DNA from: a virus
Virus record (IMG/VR): IMGVR_UViG_3300034109_000875
Span: 1-39,245 of that record
Direction: 5' to 3' (one strand)
DNA: 39,245 nucleotides
The notes under the pieces were generated by a model that worked only from the letters and a program-made list of their open reading frames with translations, ran no database searches and had not been told where the DNA came from. How positions within the stretch are numbered: position 1 is the stretch's first letter; each line of letters begins with the position of its first letter. Positions 17,270 through 25,608 of this stretch are shown here, piece after piece. A program made the position numbers and the translations under genes.

Positions 17270-19318
17270 ATGGCACTTGCCACACTGAGCATTGACCTGG
17301 TTGCCCGCCTGGCGGAAATGCAGGCCGGGCTTGACCGCGCCGGCCGTCTGAACGAAAAGACCGCCGCAGCCATTGAAGCCCGCTGGGACAAGGCCGGCAA
17401 GGTGGCGGGTGCTGTCTTTGCAGGCCTTGGCACCGCGCTGGCCGCCGCCGGCATCGTGGACCGGTTCCGCACCGTCATCGACGGCCTGGACCAGCTCAAC
17501 GACGCAGCAGACGCCACCGGCGCCAGCATCGAAAACCTGTCGGCGCTGGAAGACATCGCGCTCAGCACCGGCACCAGTTTTGAAACCGCCACTGCAGCGG
17601 TGGTCAAGCTCAACCAGGTGCTGTCTTCGGCCAATGCAGGCTCGCAGCAGGCCGCGATTTTTGAAGCGCTTGGCCTCAGCGTTGAAAAGCTGAAGAAAGA
17701 AGACCCGGCCGAAGCCCTGCGCCAGGTGGCCGTGGCGCTCAGTACGTTTTCAGACGACGGTGACAAAGCCCGTGCGGTGCAAGAACTGTTCGGCAAAAGC
17801 ATCCGCGAAGTGGCGCCGCTGCTTAAAGACTTGTCCGAGCAAGGCCAGCTCAATGCCACGGTCACGGCAGAACAGGCAGAGCAGGCCTCTGTGTTCAACA
17901 AGCAGCTGGCGGCCCTGAACAAAAACGTCACGGATGCTGCGCGATCGATTACCAGCAGTCTGCTGCCGGCCTTGAATGAGTTTTTTGCCAGCGTGAAGAG
18001 GCTGCAGGCGAACGAAGGCGGGTTCTTCGGCGGCGTGGCCGAAACGTTCAACGTTGACTTTCTGCGGGGGCGGATCGCGGCTTCAAATGAAGAGATCGAG
18101 CGTCTGGCGCCAAGTGCGGAGCGCGCCCGCGCTTTGCTGGCGATTCAGCCCGACAGCATCCGCGCCAAGGCCACGCTGGCTGAGTTCAGTCAGCTGCAGA
18201 AGGCGGCCGACGACTACTCCAAACAGCTGGACGAAATTCTCTACGCAGGCAAGGGACGGCGGCCGGCAAACGAGGGCGGAGGCGGTTTGTTGAAGTCGGG
18301 CATCGGCAGCGTGCTCGCAGGCGCAGGGGCTCCAAGCAAAGGCAGGGTGGCCAAGTCGGGTGAGTTTGTTGGGCCGTTGCCCGGGTTCGAGACCAAAGCG
18401 TTCGATGAAAAAACAGGGGCAGTCTCCATATTGACGGAGGCGCTCAAGAGCATCGACAACACCGACATCGCCAAACTCCAAAGGCTCAACGCGGTCTATG
18501 ACGAGCTGGTTGGTTTGCGGGCCAGCGGCTTCGGTGGCGGCCCGGGGCTGGAAGAAGCCATCGCCAACATCCGCGACGAGCTCGCCAAGCTGGACCCCGT
18601 GCAGGTGGCCGCCGCTGAAAGCCGCAAGCGACTAAACGACTTGTTGGCCCAGACGCCGGCCGGCAAGCTGGACAAAGTGCTGATTGACGTCGAGCTGCTC
18701 AACCGTGCCTTTGCGGCCGGCCAGGTCGACGCCGAAAAGTGGGCCGCCGGTGTCCGCGTGGCCACCGCGCAGCTGGGCAGCGAAGCCAGGGACCAGCTTG
18801 ATGAGATGTCGGAGTTTGCAGCGCAGGCCAGCCGCAACATCCAGGACTCACTTGGCGCCACGCTCGAAGCCGTGCTGGGCGGCCACTTTGACAGCATCGA
18901 CAAGCTGTGGGGCAACATGATCAAGCGCCTGGTGGCGCAAGCTGCCGCAGCAGAGTTGAGCAAGTCATTGTTCGGTGCGGACTTTGCCAAGACCGGCAAG
19001 GTGGGTGGACTGGCTGGCGAGGCGGTGGACTGGTTCAAGCAGATCCCCTGGGGCGAAGTCTTCGGCGCCCGTGCAAACGGCGGCCCCGTGTCGGCGGGCA
19101 TGCCCTACATCGTGGGCGAACGCGGCCCCGAAATCGTGGTGCCACGCGTGGCCGGCATGGTGCTGCGCAACGGTGTGATGCCGCAGGCCCAGGGCGGCGG
19201 CGGCACCACCATCAGCAACCAGATCATCGTGCAAGGCGATGCCAGCGAAAACACCTTGCGCCTGGTGCAGGGCGCGCTGGCCAACTTTGAGGCGCGCATG
19301 ATGACGCGCAACCGCTGA
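17270..19318 (+). CDS. Tape measure protein
   Basis: A 682-residue, mostly helical protein that sets tail length. It has a hydrophobic stretch at about residues 45-62 (VAGAVFAGLGTALAAAG) and long Ala/Glu/Lys-rich coiled-coil regions. The C terminus has the family motif ARANGGPVSAGMPYIVGERG followed by PEIVVPRVAG. By the usual 0.15 nm per residue rule the tail would be about 100 nm. It follows the chaperone frameshift product by two bases and precedes the minor tail genes by two bases. Confidence 0.9.
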   Translation: MALATLSIDLVARLAEMQAGLDRAGRLNEKTAAAIEARWDKAGKVAGAVFAGLGTALAAAGIVDRFRTVIDGLDQLNDAADATGASIENLSALEDIALSTGTSFETATAAVVKLNQVLSSANAGSQQAAIFEALGLSVEKLKKEDPAEALRQVAVALSTFSDDGDKARAVQELFGKSIREVAPLLKDLSEQGQLNATVTAEQAEQASVFNKQLAALNKNVTDAARSITSSLLPALNEFFASVKRLQANEGGFFGGVAETFNVDFLRGRIAASNEEIERLAPSAERARALLAIQPDSIRAKATLAEFSQLQKAADDYSKQLDEILYAGKGRRPANEGGGGLLKSGIGSVLAGAGAPSKGRVAKSGEFVGPLPGFETKAFDEKTGAVSILTEALKSIDNTDIAKLQRLNAVYDELVGLRASGFGGGPGLEEAIANIRDELAKLDPVQVAAAESRKRLNDLLAQTPAGKLDKVLIDVELLNRAFAAGQVDAEKWAAGVRVATAQLGSEARDQLDEMSEFAAQASRNIQDSLGATLEAVLGGHFDSIDKLWGNMIKRLVAQAAAAELSKSLFGADFAKTGKVGGLAGEAVDWFKQIPWGEVFGARANGGPVSAGMPYIVGERGPEIVVPRVAGMVLRNGVMPQAQGGGGTTISNQIIVQGDASENTLRLVQGALANFEARMMTRNR

Positions 19319-19320
19319 CC

Positions 19321-19929
19321 ATGGCCACCATCGACTGGCCCACCACACGGGCTTTCAGCGCTGCGGCATTCAGCCTGCAGCCGTTCGTGAGCCGCAGCTC
19401 GTTCACCGGCTTTTTGACCGGCGTCAAGCAGCGCCGCAGCAACCTGGTGGACCGGCTGCGTGCCACCATCACCCTGCCGCCTTGCTGGGCCGCTGAAGCC
19501 GCAGAACGCGAAGCCCTGCTCATGGCGCTGCTGAGCACTGGCGACTGGTTGCGCCTGCCCATGCCCCACCGCCCGCGCCTGCGCGGCAGCATGGTGGGCG
19601 GGCCGCTGGTGGCTGCCAACGCAGCGGCCGGGGCGCGCAGCATCAGCATCGTCACCACGGCCGGCGCCACCGTGGCCGGGGGCGACTGGCTGGGCGTGGG
19701 CGGCAACCTGCTGCAGTGCGCCTATGGCGGCGCGGTGGCCAACCTGAGCGGCGTGGTCACGGTGCCGCTGGTGCTGCCCCTGCAGCGTGCTGTGGTGTCT
19801 GGTGCGGCCGTGGCCTACGTGGCGCCCACAGGCGTGTGGCAGCTGGACGACGACGGCCTGCAGCTGGACTACACCGCGCCCGTCTTGCAGCAAGGCATTG
19901 CCCTGCCGCTGCTGCAGGTGATCGTGTGA
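19321..19929 (+). CDS. Minor tail protein, distal-tail position
   Basis: A 202-residue protein directly after the tape measure. The N-terminal pattern WPTTRAFSAAAFSLQPFVSR is seen in minor tail proteins of beta-proteobacterial siphophages, and the rest is beta-rich. By position it corresponds to the lambda gpM or distal-tail protein. The specific family is uncertain. It shares a transcript with its neighbours, with a 10-base gap downstream. Confidence 0.7.
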   Translation: MATIDWPTTRAFSAAAFSLQPFVSRSSFTGFLTGVKQRRSNLVDRLRATITLPPCWAAEAAEREALLMALLSTGDWLRLPMPHRPRLRGSMVGGPLVAANAAAGARSISIVTTAGATVAGGDWLGVGGNLLQCAYGGAVANLSGVVTVPLVLPLQRAVVSGAAVAYVAPTGVWQLDDDGLQLDYTAPVLQQGIALPLLQVIV

Positions 19930-19939
19930 GGCCCGCGCC

Positions 19940-20509
19940 ATGAGGCAGCTCAACACCGCCGCCCTGGCCCTGCAGGCCCGCATGGCTGCCGGCGAACCCA
20001 TCCCCGTGGTGCCGCTGGTGCACTTTGCCTTGCCGGTGCCGCAGCGCTGGGCCCTGTGTGGCTTGCCCCTGGTGTGGGGCGGCTTCACCTGGGAACCGCT
20101 GGACATTGCCATCAACGAAGTAAAAAGCGATGTCACCCAGTTTGATGGGCTGAAGTTCACCCTGTCTGGCGCGACAGAAAGCCAACTGGCCCTGGCGCAG
20201 TCTGGCGGCATCGAGGGCTCTGAATGCGCGGTGTACCTGGCTTGGGTGGACCCGGCCAACGCCGCAGTGGTGGACGCGATGCAGGTCTGGGCCGGTGAAC
20301 TGGACGTTGCCGGCTGGCAGGACGGGCCGCAGGCTGTGGTGCACCTGACTGCCGAGCACCGCGCATCGGTGGCCCTGCGCTCGCGTGTGACCCGCTACAC
20401 CAACAACGAACAGCAGCGCCTGTACCCCGGCGACACATCGCTGGACGTGGACCCCCTGACCGACGCCGCCAACCTGGTGTGGCCGGCGGCCAGCTACTTC
20501 AAGGTGTGA
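19940..20509 (+). CDS. Minor tail/tail hub protein
   Basis: A 189-residue protein. It has a strand-rich N half (VVPLVHFALPVP...WGGFTWEPLDI) and a C half ending SLDVDPLTDAANLVWPAASY, a feature of the small hub proteins that precede gpJ-like tips (DUF2163-like or lambda gpL position). It probably forms the tail hub that carries the host-recognition protein. The stop at 20507-20509 abuts the GTG start of the next gene. Confidence 0.68.
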   Translation: MRQLNTAALALQARMAAGEPIPVVPLVHFALPVPQRWALCGLPLVWGGFTWEPLDIAINEVKSDVTQFDGLKFTLSGATESQLALAQSGGIEGSECAVYLAWVDPANAAVVDAMQVWAGELDVAGWQDGPQAVVHLTAEHRASVALRSRVTRYTNNEQQRLYPGDTSLDVDPLTDAANLVWPAASYFKV

Positions 20510-20510
20510 T

Positions 20511-23500
20511 GTGAGCAACTGGAACTTTGGCCGCCTGTTGCGCATCGGCGTTGGGTATGTGGTCGGCGTCTACAGCGGCAACTGGTCGCTGTTTGCGTCC
20601 GCCTTGATGCGCGAGTACGGATCTGTGCAGCGCAACAAGCAGCAGCGCCGCGCCATCCAAAGCTACAACGACGGGCTCAAAGACCGCCTGGAAATGGTGG
20701 ACCTGCAGCCCGACGCCCCGCGCACGCTGGTGCTGGGCCGCGTGCGGTATGTTGAAGGTGTGCGCCGCCGCTGGACGAGTGGCGCCAACGAAGAAAAGCT
20801 GACCATGATCGTCAGCTTCGCCGGCCACCAGATCGACGGCTTTGAGCAGTTCTACTTCAACGACACCGCCGTCACGCTGGACGCCAACGGCTGGGTGCAG
20901 ACTGAGCCGTTCAACAAGGGCACGCCCACGAACCTGGATGTGTCTGGCGTGACAGACGGCAGCGGCCAGGCCGTCGTTACCCTGCCGGGCACACCGTTGG
21001 CCGGCACGCTGATCGCTGTATACCGCACCGGCGAAGGTGAAAACACCCAGGAAGGCGCGCTCTCGCTGGTCAGCCTGGTGGGCCTGGTGGCCACGTTTGA
21101 AGGCGGCCCGGCGGGCGCGTTTTACAGCGTCACGGCGCAGGTCAACGTGTTGTCGTCGACCGCGCGCATTCGCGCGTTCACCGGTGCGCCTGGCCAGAAC
21201 GTGGGCGCTGCACTGGCGGCCGAGTACCCCGGCAAGATCACCGCCACAGACCGCTTCGAGGGCATGGCCGTGGCGGTGGTGGACATCCTGTTCGACCCCG
21301 ACGTCTACCCCCAGGGCCGCCCCAGCGTAACCGCCGTGATGCGCGGCGCCCGCTGCTACGACCCGCGCAAAGACAGCACCGTGCCAGGCGGCAGCGGCGC
21401 CCACCGCGCAGGCCTGGAAAGCACCTGGGAATTCACGCAAACCCCGCCATTGCTGGGGCTGCGGTATGCCACCTGGTCACACGGCTGGGCATTGCGCCCG
21501 CAAGACTACGTGCTGGCCGACGTGATGGCCGCGGCGAACGTGTGCGACCAGTCCACCAGCTTTGCCGTGGGCCTGGCGCCCACCGGCCCCACCACGCCGG
21601 CCGTGCTGCCGCGCTACCGCTGCGCCATCACCATCACCGCAGACGCTGACCACGCCCAATCCATGGACGCCATCATGGAAACCATGGCCGGCCGGCACGG
21701 CTGGTCGGGCGGCGTGTGGCGGCTGCGCGCCGGTGTGCTGAACACACCCGTGGCCACCATCCGCCAAGACTGGCTGGTCAACAACGACAGCGGCGGCCGG
21801 CCCGACGATTCGCCCGTCATCACCGCCGTGCAAACCGTGCCCCGGCAAGACCGCATCAACCGTGTGACCGGTTCGTGCGTGGACCCCGCGCAGCGTTACC
21901 AGCTGCTGCCCTTCCCGGCGGTGGAGGACGCGGTGTTGTCTGGCACCCAAGGCCAGCGCGCGCTGGAGATCGAGCTGCAGGGTGTGACCCACATCGCCCA
22001 CGCGCAGCACCTGGCCAGCGTGGCCATCCGCCAGGCGCAGGCCGGGCTGCGGCTTGAGCTGGTGTGCGGTGAGCAGGCGTCTGCACTGGAACTGTTCGAC
22101 GTCGTGCAGCTGGACATGCCGCGCTACGGCTTCACCAACAAGACGTTCGAGGTCACCGCCTGGACGTGGAACCAGGCCGGCGCCTACAGCCTGCAGCTGG
22201 CCGAGCTGACGCAGGCTATCTTCGACCCGCTGGACCGCCTGACCGGCCGCGACCCCGCGCCCGACAGCGACATGCGCCCGCCCTGGGACGTGGAACAGGT
22301 CACGGGCCTGACGGTCACCAGCGGCACCGTGGCCACGCGCGACGGCAGCATCATCACCCGCGCCGTGTTGAGCTGGGCGCCCGTGGTGGGCGAATCCGTG
22401 CGCAACGGCGGCACGGTGGAAGTGCAGTACACCCTGGCCAGCGATGCGCTGCCGGCGGGGGACTGGCCCAGCTGGCCCGAACAAGGCAGCGCCACGGGCA
22501 CCGTCATCCCTGGCCTGTTGGCCGGCCGGTACTACCTGTTCCGCGCCCGTGCGGTGCAGGGGCAGCCCCTGGTGCGCGGGCCCTGGAGCCTGAGCGTTGC
22601 GCACCAGCTGGCGGCAGTGCCCATCGTGGACGGGCGCTACACAGACCTGATCTTCCGCCGCAGCGCCACGCAGCCCGCCACGCCCACCGGCACCGGCACG
22701 CCTGCGGGCTGGTTTGACAGCCCGCCTGGAGCCAACGGCAACCCCCTGTGGGTGAGCCTGGTGGACAAGCGGTCTGACGGGTCGCTGATCGGCACCTGGG
22801 CCGTGCCCGTGCAGATCGACGGCGAATCGCTGCAGGTGGAATACAACGACGACGGCGGCCCCACCGGCTGGTCGCCCACGTTCGTGCCCGGCAACAAGTG
22901 GGCGCGGTATCGCATCGGTTCCACGGGCGCGTGGTCGCTGCCCATGAAGATCGTGGGCGAAGACGGCGGTTACACCGACTACATCTTCCGCCGGTCCAAC
23001 GGCGTGCCGGCCACGCCCACAGGCGACGACCCCACGGCCGGGCCCGGCGCGCTGTGGTTCGATGAGCCACCCGCACCCAACGGCCAGGCGCTGTACAGCA
23101 GCCTGGGCCGCAAGGCTGCCAACGGGGTGGTGCAGGGCGGCTGGTCGGTGCCGGTGCAGATCGACGGCGACGACCTGCAGGTCGAGTATTCAGCCAACGG
23201 CACCAGCGGCTGGCACCCAACGTTTGTGTCGGGCACTGACAAGTGGGCGCGTTACCGCATCGGCGCCACTGGCGACTGGAGCGATTCGGTCAAAATCGTG
23301 GGCGAAAACGGCGCCCAAGGTCCGCAAGGCCCGGCGGGCACAACCGGCGAGCCAGGCCCTGCCGGCCCACGCGGCACCGTCACCCGCTACCTGGCCGGCT
23401 ACAGCGCCTGGAACAGCGCCGCGGCCAGCGCATCAGTGCCCAACGGCATTCCCATCGTGGGCGACACGGTGGTGCAGTACGACAACGTGTCGTTTGCACA

Positions 23501-24143
23501 AGAGCGCACGTGGGACGGCACATGGAACCTGCCGGGCACCGTGGTCAACGGCAACGTGCTGGTCAACGGGTCGGTCACTGCCAGCAAGCTGAACGTGGTC
23601 AACCTGGCCGCCGTCAGCGCCGTGATGGGCGACCTGCAGTCTGGGTCGGTCACGGGTGCGCTGATCCGCACCGCAAGTTCGGGCGCCAGGATTGAGCTGA
23701 ACAGCAGCACCAACTCTTTGTTCGGTATCGCGTCCAACGGCTTCAAAACTTTCGAGCTGCTGGCAAATGAAGGGCGCGTCAAGTTTTTCGCCAGCGACGC
23801 AAACGAAACCATCCAAGTCCAGAACTTCAGCGGCCCGGCGGCCATATTCAACACGTCTTCGGCCAGCAGCTTCGCCATAGGCGTCAACTCTGCAGGCCCC
23901 TTGGGAATCAGCGTCAACGCATCGTCACCTGGTGCCAGGGCCGTCTACGGCAACGCAAATTCGGGCTATGGCGGCAGCTTCAACACGCTGGAAATCAGGC
24001 AGGCGCTCAACACCACCAGCGGCGGTGGCCCCATCACCTACCAATTCAACGCGCCCAACGGGTCCGCAGGCCCGCGCTCGGCCGGGTGGCTTCGTGTGGC
24101 CACGCTGAGCGGCGACGTGTGGGTGCCGTGTGTGCCGGTGTGA
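20511..24143 (+). CDS. Tail tip host-specificity protein, gpJ-like
   Basis: A 1210-residue protein starting with GTG directly after the previous stop. Residues about 1-590 are the conserved hub/baseplate part typical of lambda gpJ (ALMREYGSVQRNKQQRRAIQ, EQFYFND and others), followed by fibronectin-type segments. Residues 707 to about 930 hold two tandem repeats of about 112 residues, each containing Y-T-D-x-I-F-R-R-S. A collagen-like Gly-X-Y stretch follows at about 934-956, then a trimeric-fibre-like C terminus. It recognises the host surface. The modular C terminus is the likely host-range determinant. Confidence 0.88.
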   Translation: MSNWNFGRLLRIGVGYVVGVYSGNWSLFASALMREYGSVQRNKQQRRAIQSYNDGLKDRLEMVDLQPDAPRTLVLGRVRYVEGVRRRWTSGANEEKLTMIVSFAGHQIDGFEQFYFNDTAVTLDANGWVQTEPFNKGTPTNLDVSGVTDGSGQAVVTLPGTPLAGTLIAVYRTGEGENTQEGALSLVSLVGLVATFEGGPAGAFYSVTAQVNVLSSTARIRAFTGAPGQNVGAALAAEYPGKITATDRFEGMAVAVVDILFDPDVYPQGRPSVTAVMRGARCYDPRKDSTVPGGSGAHRAGLESTWEFTQTPPLLGLRYATWSHGWALRPQDYVLADVMAAANVCDQSTSFAVGLAPTGPTTPAVLPRYRCAITITADADHAQSMDAIMETMAGRHGWSGGVWRLRAGVLNTPVATIRQDWLVNNDSGGRPDDSPVITAVQTVPRQDRINRVTGSCVDPAQRYQLLPFPAVEDAVLSGTQGQRALEIELQGVTHIAHAQHLASVAIRQAQAGLRLELVCGEQASALELFDVVQLDMPRYGFTNKTFEVTAWTWNQAGAYSLQLAELTQAIFDPLDRLTGRDPAPDSDMRPPWDVEQVTGLTVTSGTVATRDGSIITRAVLSWAPVVGESVRNGGTVEVQYTLASDALPAGDWPSWPEQGSATGTVIPGLLAGRYYLFRARAVQGQPLVRGPWSLSVAHQLAAVPIVDGRYTDLIFRRSATQPATPTGTGTPAGWFDSPPGANGNPLWVSLVDKRSDGSLIGTWAVPVQIDGESLQVEYNDDGGPTGWSPTFVPGNKWARYRIGSTGAWSLPMKIVGEDGGYTDYIFRRSNGVPATPTGDDPTAGPGALWFDEPPAPNGQALYSSLGRKAANGVVQGGWSVPVQIDGDDLQVEYSANGTSGWHPTFVSGTDKWARYRIGATGDWSDSVKIVGENGAQGPQGPAGTTGEPGPAGPRGTVTRYLAGYSAWNSAAASASVPNGIPIVGDTVVQYDNVSFAQERTWDGTWNLPGTVVNGNVLVNGSVTASKLNVVNLAAVSAVMGDLQSGSVTGALIRTASSGARIELNSSTNSLFGIASNGFKTFELLANEGRVKFFASDANETIQVQNFSGPAAIFNTSSASSFAIGVNSAGPLGISVNASSPGARAVYGNANSGYGGSFNTLEIRQALNTTSGGGPITYQFNAPNGSAGPRSAGWLRVATLSGDVWVPCVPV
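22629..23308 (+). repeat. Two tandem ~112-residue repeats in the tail tip gene
   Basis: Each unit contains DLIFRRS or DYIFRRS, then ATPTG, WFD.PP..NG, W.VPVQIDG, LQVEY, KWARYRIG.TG.WS and KIVGE.G. Copies begin near 22629 and 22965. Similarity is clear at protein level and moderate at DNA level. Confidence 0.8.
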
Positions 24144-24184
24144 AGACCAGATCCTGATCGCAATCCAACAAAAAGGCAGTCCCC

Positions 24185-24478
24185 ATGGCAACGCAGCCCC
24201 AAGAACCAAAAGACTGGCACCTAGACAGGCGCCTGCAGATCACGCACATCCTGTCCACCCTGTCGCTGGGCGTGGGCGCTGTGCTGTACGTGGGTGACAT
24301 CCGCAAAGACGTTGAAATCCTGAAAGTGCAGACAACCGCCCAGGCCGGCAGGGACGCATCGCAAGACAAGACCGCCGACCAGGTGCGCGCCGAAACACAG
24401 TCCAGATTCGACCGCATCGACGCCAAACTGGACCGTTTGATCGATTACACGCGCAGCAACGGCAAAGGCGCAAGATGA
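24185..24478 (+). CDS. Small membrane protein, holin candidate
   Basis: A 97-residue protein with one likely membrane span (ILSTLSLGVGAVLYVGDI, residues about 22-39), flanked by a short charged N terminus and a long charged coiled coil. It overlaps the endolysin start (ATGA), the usual holin-endolysin arrangement. The single span and coiled coil also fit the 'DUF-type' membrane proteins found with holins, so it may be a holin or pinholin. No other holin is visible in the window. Confidence 0.6.
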   Translation: MATQPQEPKDWHLDRRLQITHILSTLSLGVGAVLYVGDIRKDVEILKVQTTAQAGRDASQDKTADQVRAETQSRFDRIDAKLDRLIDYTRSNGKGAR

Positions 24479-24960
24479 GCGCCGACCCGCCCTGGCTGGC
24501 CGCCGCCCGCCGCGACATCGGCCTGCGCGAACTGCCAGGCGCCCCCACGGCGCCCCGCATCGCCCGCTGGCTGCAGGACCTGGGCGCCTGGTGGCGTGAC
24601 GATGAAACCCCGTGGTGCGGTACGGCCGTCGCTGCGTGGATGCGTGCAGCCGACCGTCCAATCCCCAAAGCCTGGTACCGCGCCCGCGCCTGGGCCGAAT
24701 GGGGCCAGGCCATCGCGGCACCCCTGCCAGGCTGCGTGGTGGTCCTCGCCCGCCAAGGCGGCGGCCACGTCGGCCTGGTCGTTGGCCGCAACGCAGCCGG
24801 CTGGCTGCTGGTGCTGGGCGGCAACCAGGGCAACGCAGTCAACGTTGCAGCCTTCGACCCGTCGCGCGTCCTGGCTTACCGCTGGCCACCGGGCGTGCAG
24901 ATCCCACCACCCACCAAGCTGGCACTGGGCACCGCCGCTGCCAGCACATCTGAGGCATGA
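24475..24960 (+). CDS. Endolysin, CHAP/NlpC-P60-like (TIGR02594-like)
   Basis: A 161-residue cysteine peptidase-type lysin. The nucleophile is in TPWCGTAVAAW (Cys48), the His in GGGHVGLVVG (His98), and the LGGNQGN motif at 115-120 supplies the polar residue. This pattern is the family hallmark of phage TIGR02594 proteins, which cut peptide bonds in peptidoglycan. There is no signal peptide, so release should depend on a holin. ATGA overlaps connect it to the genes before and after. Confidence 0.82.
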   Translation: MSADPPWLAAARRDIGLRELPGAPTAPRIARWLQDLGAWWRDDETPWCGTAVAAWMRAADRPIPKAWYRARAWAEWGQAIAAPLPGCVVVLARQGGGHVGLVVGRNAAGWLLVLGGNQGNAVNVAAFDPSRVLAYRWPPGVQIPPPTKLALGTAAASTSEA

Positions 24961-25163
24961 CCATGCAGACCACCGCCCGCATCATCACCGCAGCTCTGGC
25001 GCTGGCCTTGGCCGGCTGTGCCAGCATCAACCTGTCCAACCGCGCCAGCCGCACCGTGGCGTGCGACAAGGTGCTGGTCACCAGCATGTACCAGTGGTTC
25101 GGCATCACTGTGGAACTGGACAAGCGGGACGCCGCAGAGCTGCTCAAGGCCTGCAAGTCATGA
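24957..25163 (+). CDS. Small lipoprotein in lysis cassette
   Basis: A 68-residue protein with a classic lipoprotein signal: two N-terminal polar residues and Arg8, hydrophobic core IITAALALALAG, then lipobox Cys21. An alternative ATG at 24963 gives the same signal. It sits where an Rz/Rz1 pair would be, but it lacks the Pro-rich Rz1 body and no inner-membrane partner is nested. An outer-membrane spanin role is possible but unproven. It overlaps the endolysin stop and the next gene's start. Confidence 0.65.
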   Translation: MTMQTTARIITAALALALAGCASINLSNRASRTVACDKVLVTSMYQWFGITVELDKRDAAELLKACKS

Positions 25164-25396
25164 GCCACCGCGCCCGCTGGACGGTGCTGTGGGTGCGCAA
25201 TGCCTGGTTTGTGCGCCGTGGGCCAAACACGGTAGCCCTGTGGACCAAAAAAGCGGATGCCGTGCAGCAAGCCGCAAGGCTGGCCCGCGAACACCGCACC
25301 GCTGGCGGCCTGGCGCAGGTGGTCATTCGCGGCAAAGATGGCCGCATCCAGACTGAACGCACCTACGGGGCAGACCCACGTCGCACAAAGGGCTGA
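25160..25396 (+). CDS. DUF2188-like small protein
   Basis: A 78-residue protein resembling DUF2188. It has WTVLWVRNAWFVRRGPNT, then a helix with KKADAVQQAARLAREH, and a closing strand with VVIRGKDGRIQTERTYG. These proteins have a double-stranded-RNA-binding-like small fold of unknown role. The ATG overlaps the lipoprotein stop. It is the last gene of the rightward late operon before attP. A terminal location suggests an accessory gene. Confidence 0.65.
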   Translation: MSHRARWTVLWVRNAWFVRRGPNTVALWTKKADAVQQAARLAREHRTAGGLAQVVIRGKDGRIQTERTYGADPRRTKG

Positions 25397-25409
25397 TCAG
25401 CCTGCGCCC

Positions 25410-25608
25410 GGTGTACATCCGGTGTAAAAAACGGTCTGGCATAGCCTGCCATCCGCTGCGTTTTCATAGCAGAGGCTAAGCGGCAGCTGGCAGACAAATG
25501 CCTTCACACGGCAGGGGTCGCAGGTTCGAACCCTGCACCGCCCACCATAGGTAAAGCGGGCGTCACGCGGCCCTCTCGTCGGCAGGCTGGTGTAAACCAC
25601 GGTGTAAA
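25410..25608 (+). repeat. Four GGTGTA(A/C) arm-type repeats flanking attP
   Basis: Direct repeats GGTGTAC (25410-25416) and GGTGTAA (25421-25427) lie left of the tRNA-derived core, and GGTGTAAA (25589-25596 and 25601-25608) lies right of it. All are in the same orientation and paired 11-12 bases apart. This matches the layout of lambda-type integrase arm sites. The right pair lies within the 3' end of int. Confidence 0.6.
25499..25547 (+). other. attP: attP core: 3' half of tRNA-Val(CAC)
   Basis: The sequence gives the anticodon arm (stem TGCC/GGCA around loop TTCACAC, anticodon CAC at 25505-25507), the T arm (GCAGG/CCTGC with loop TTCGAAC), the acceptor 3' strand ACCGCCC, a discriminator A and CCA. 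The 5' half (acceptor and D arm) is missing, so this is not a functional tRNA. On integration it would restore the host tRNA-Val gene. It sits 16 bases from the int stop. Confidence 0.85.

Noticed and set aside
25440-25547. A complete tRNA gene
   Set aside because: The acceptor 5' strand and D arm cannot be found upstream; only the 3' half is present, which fits an attP core instead.
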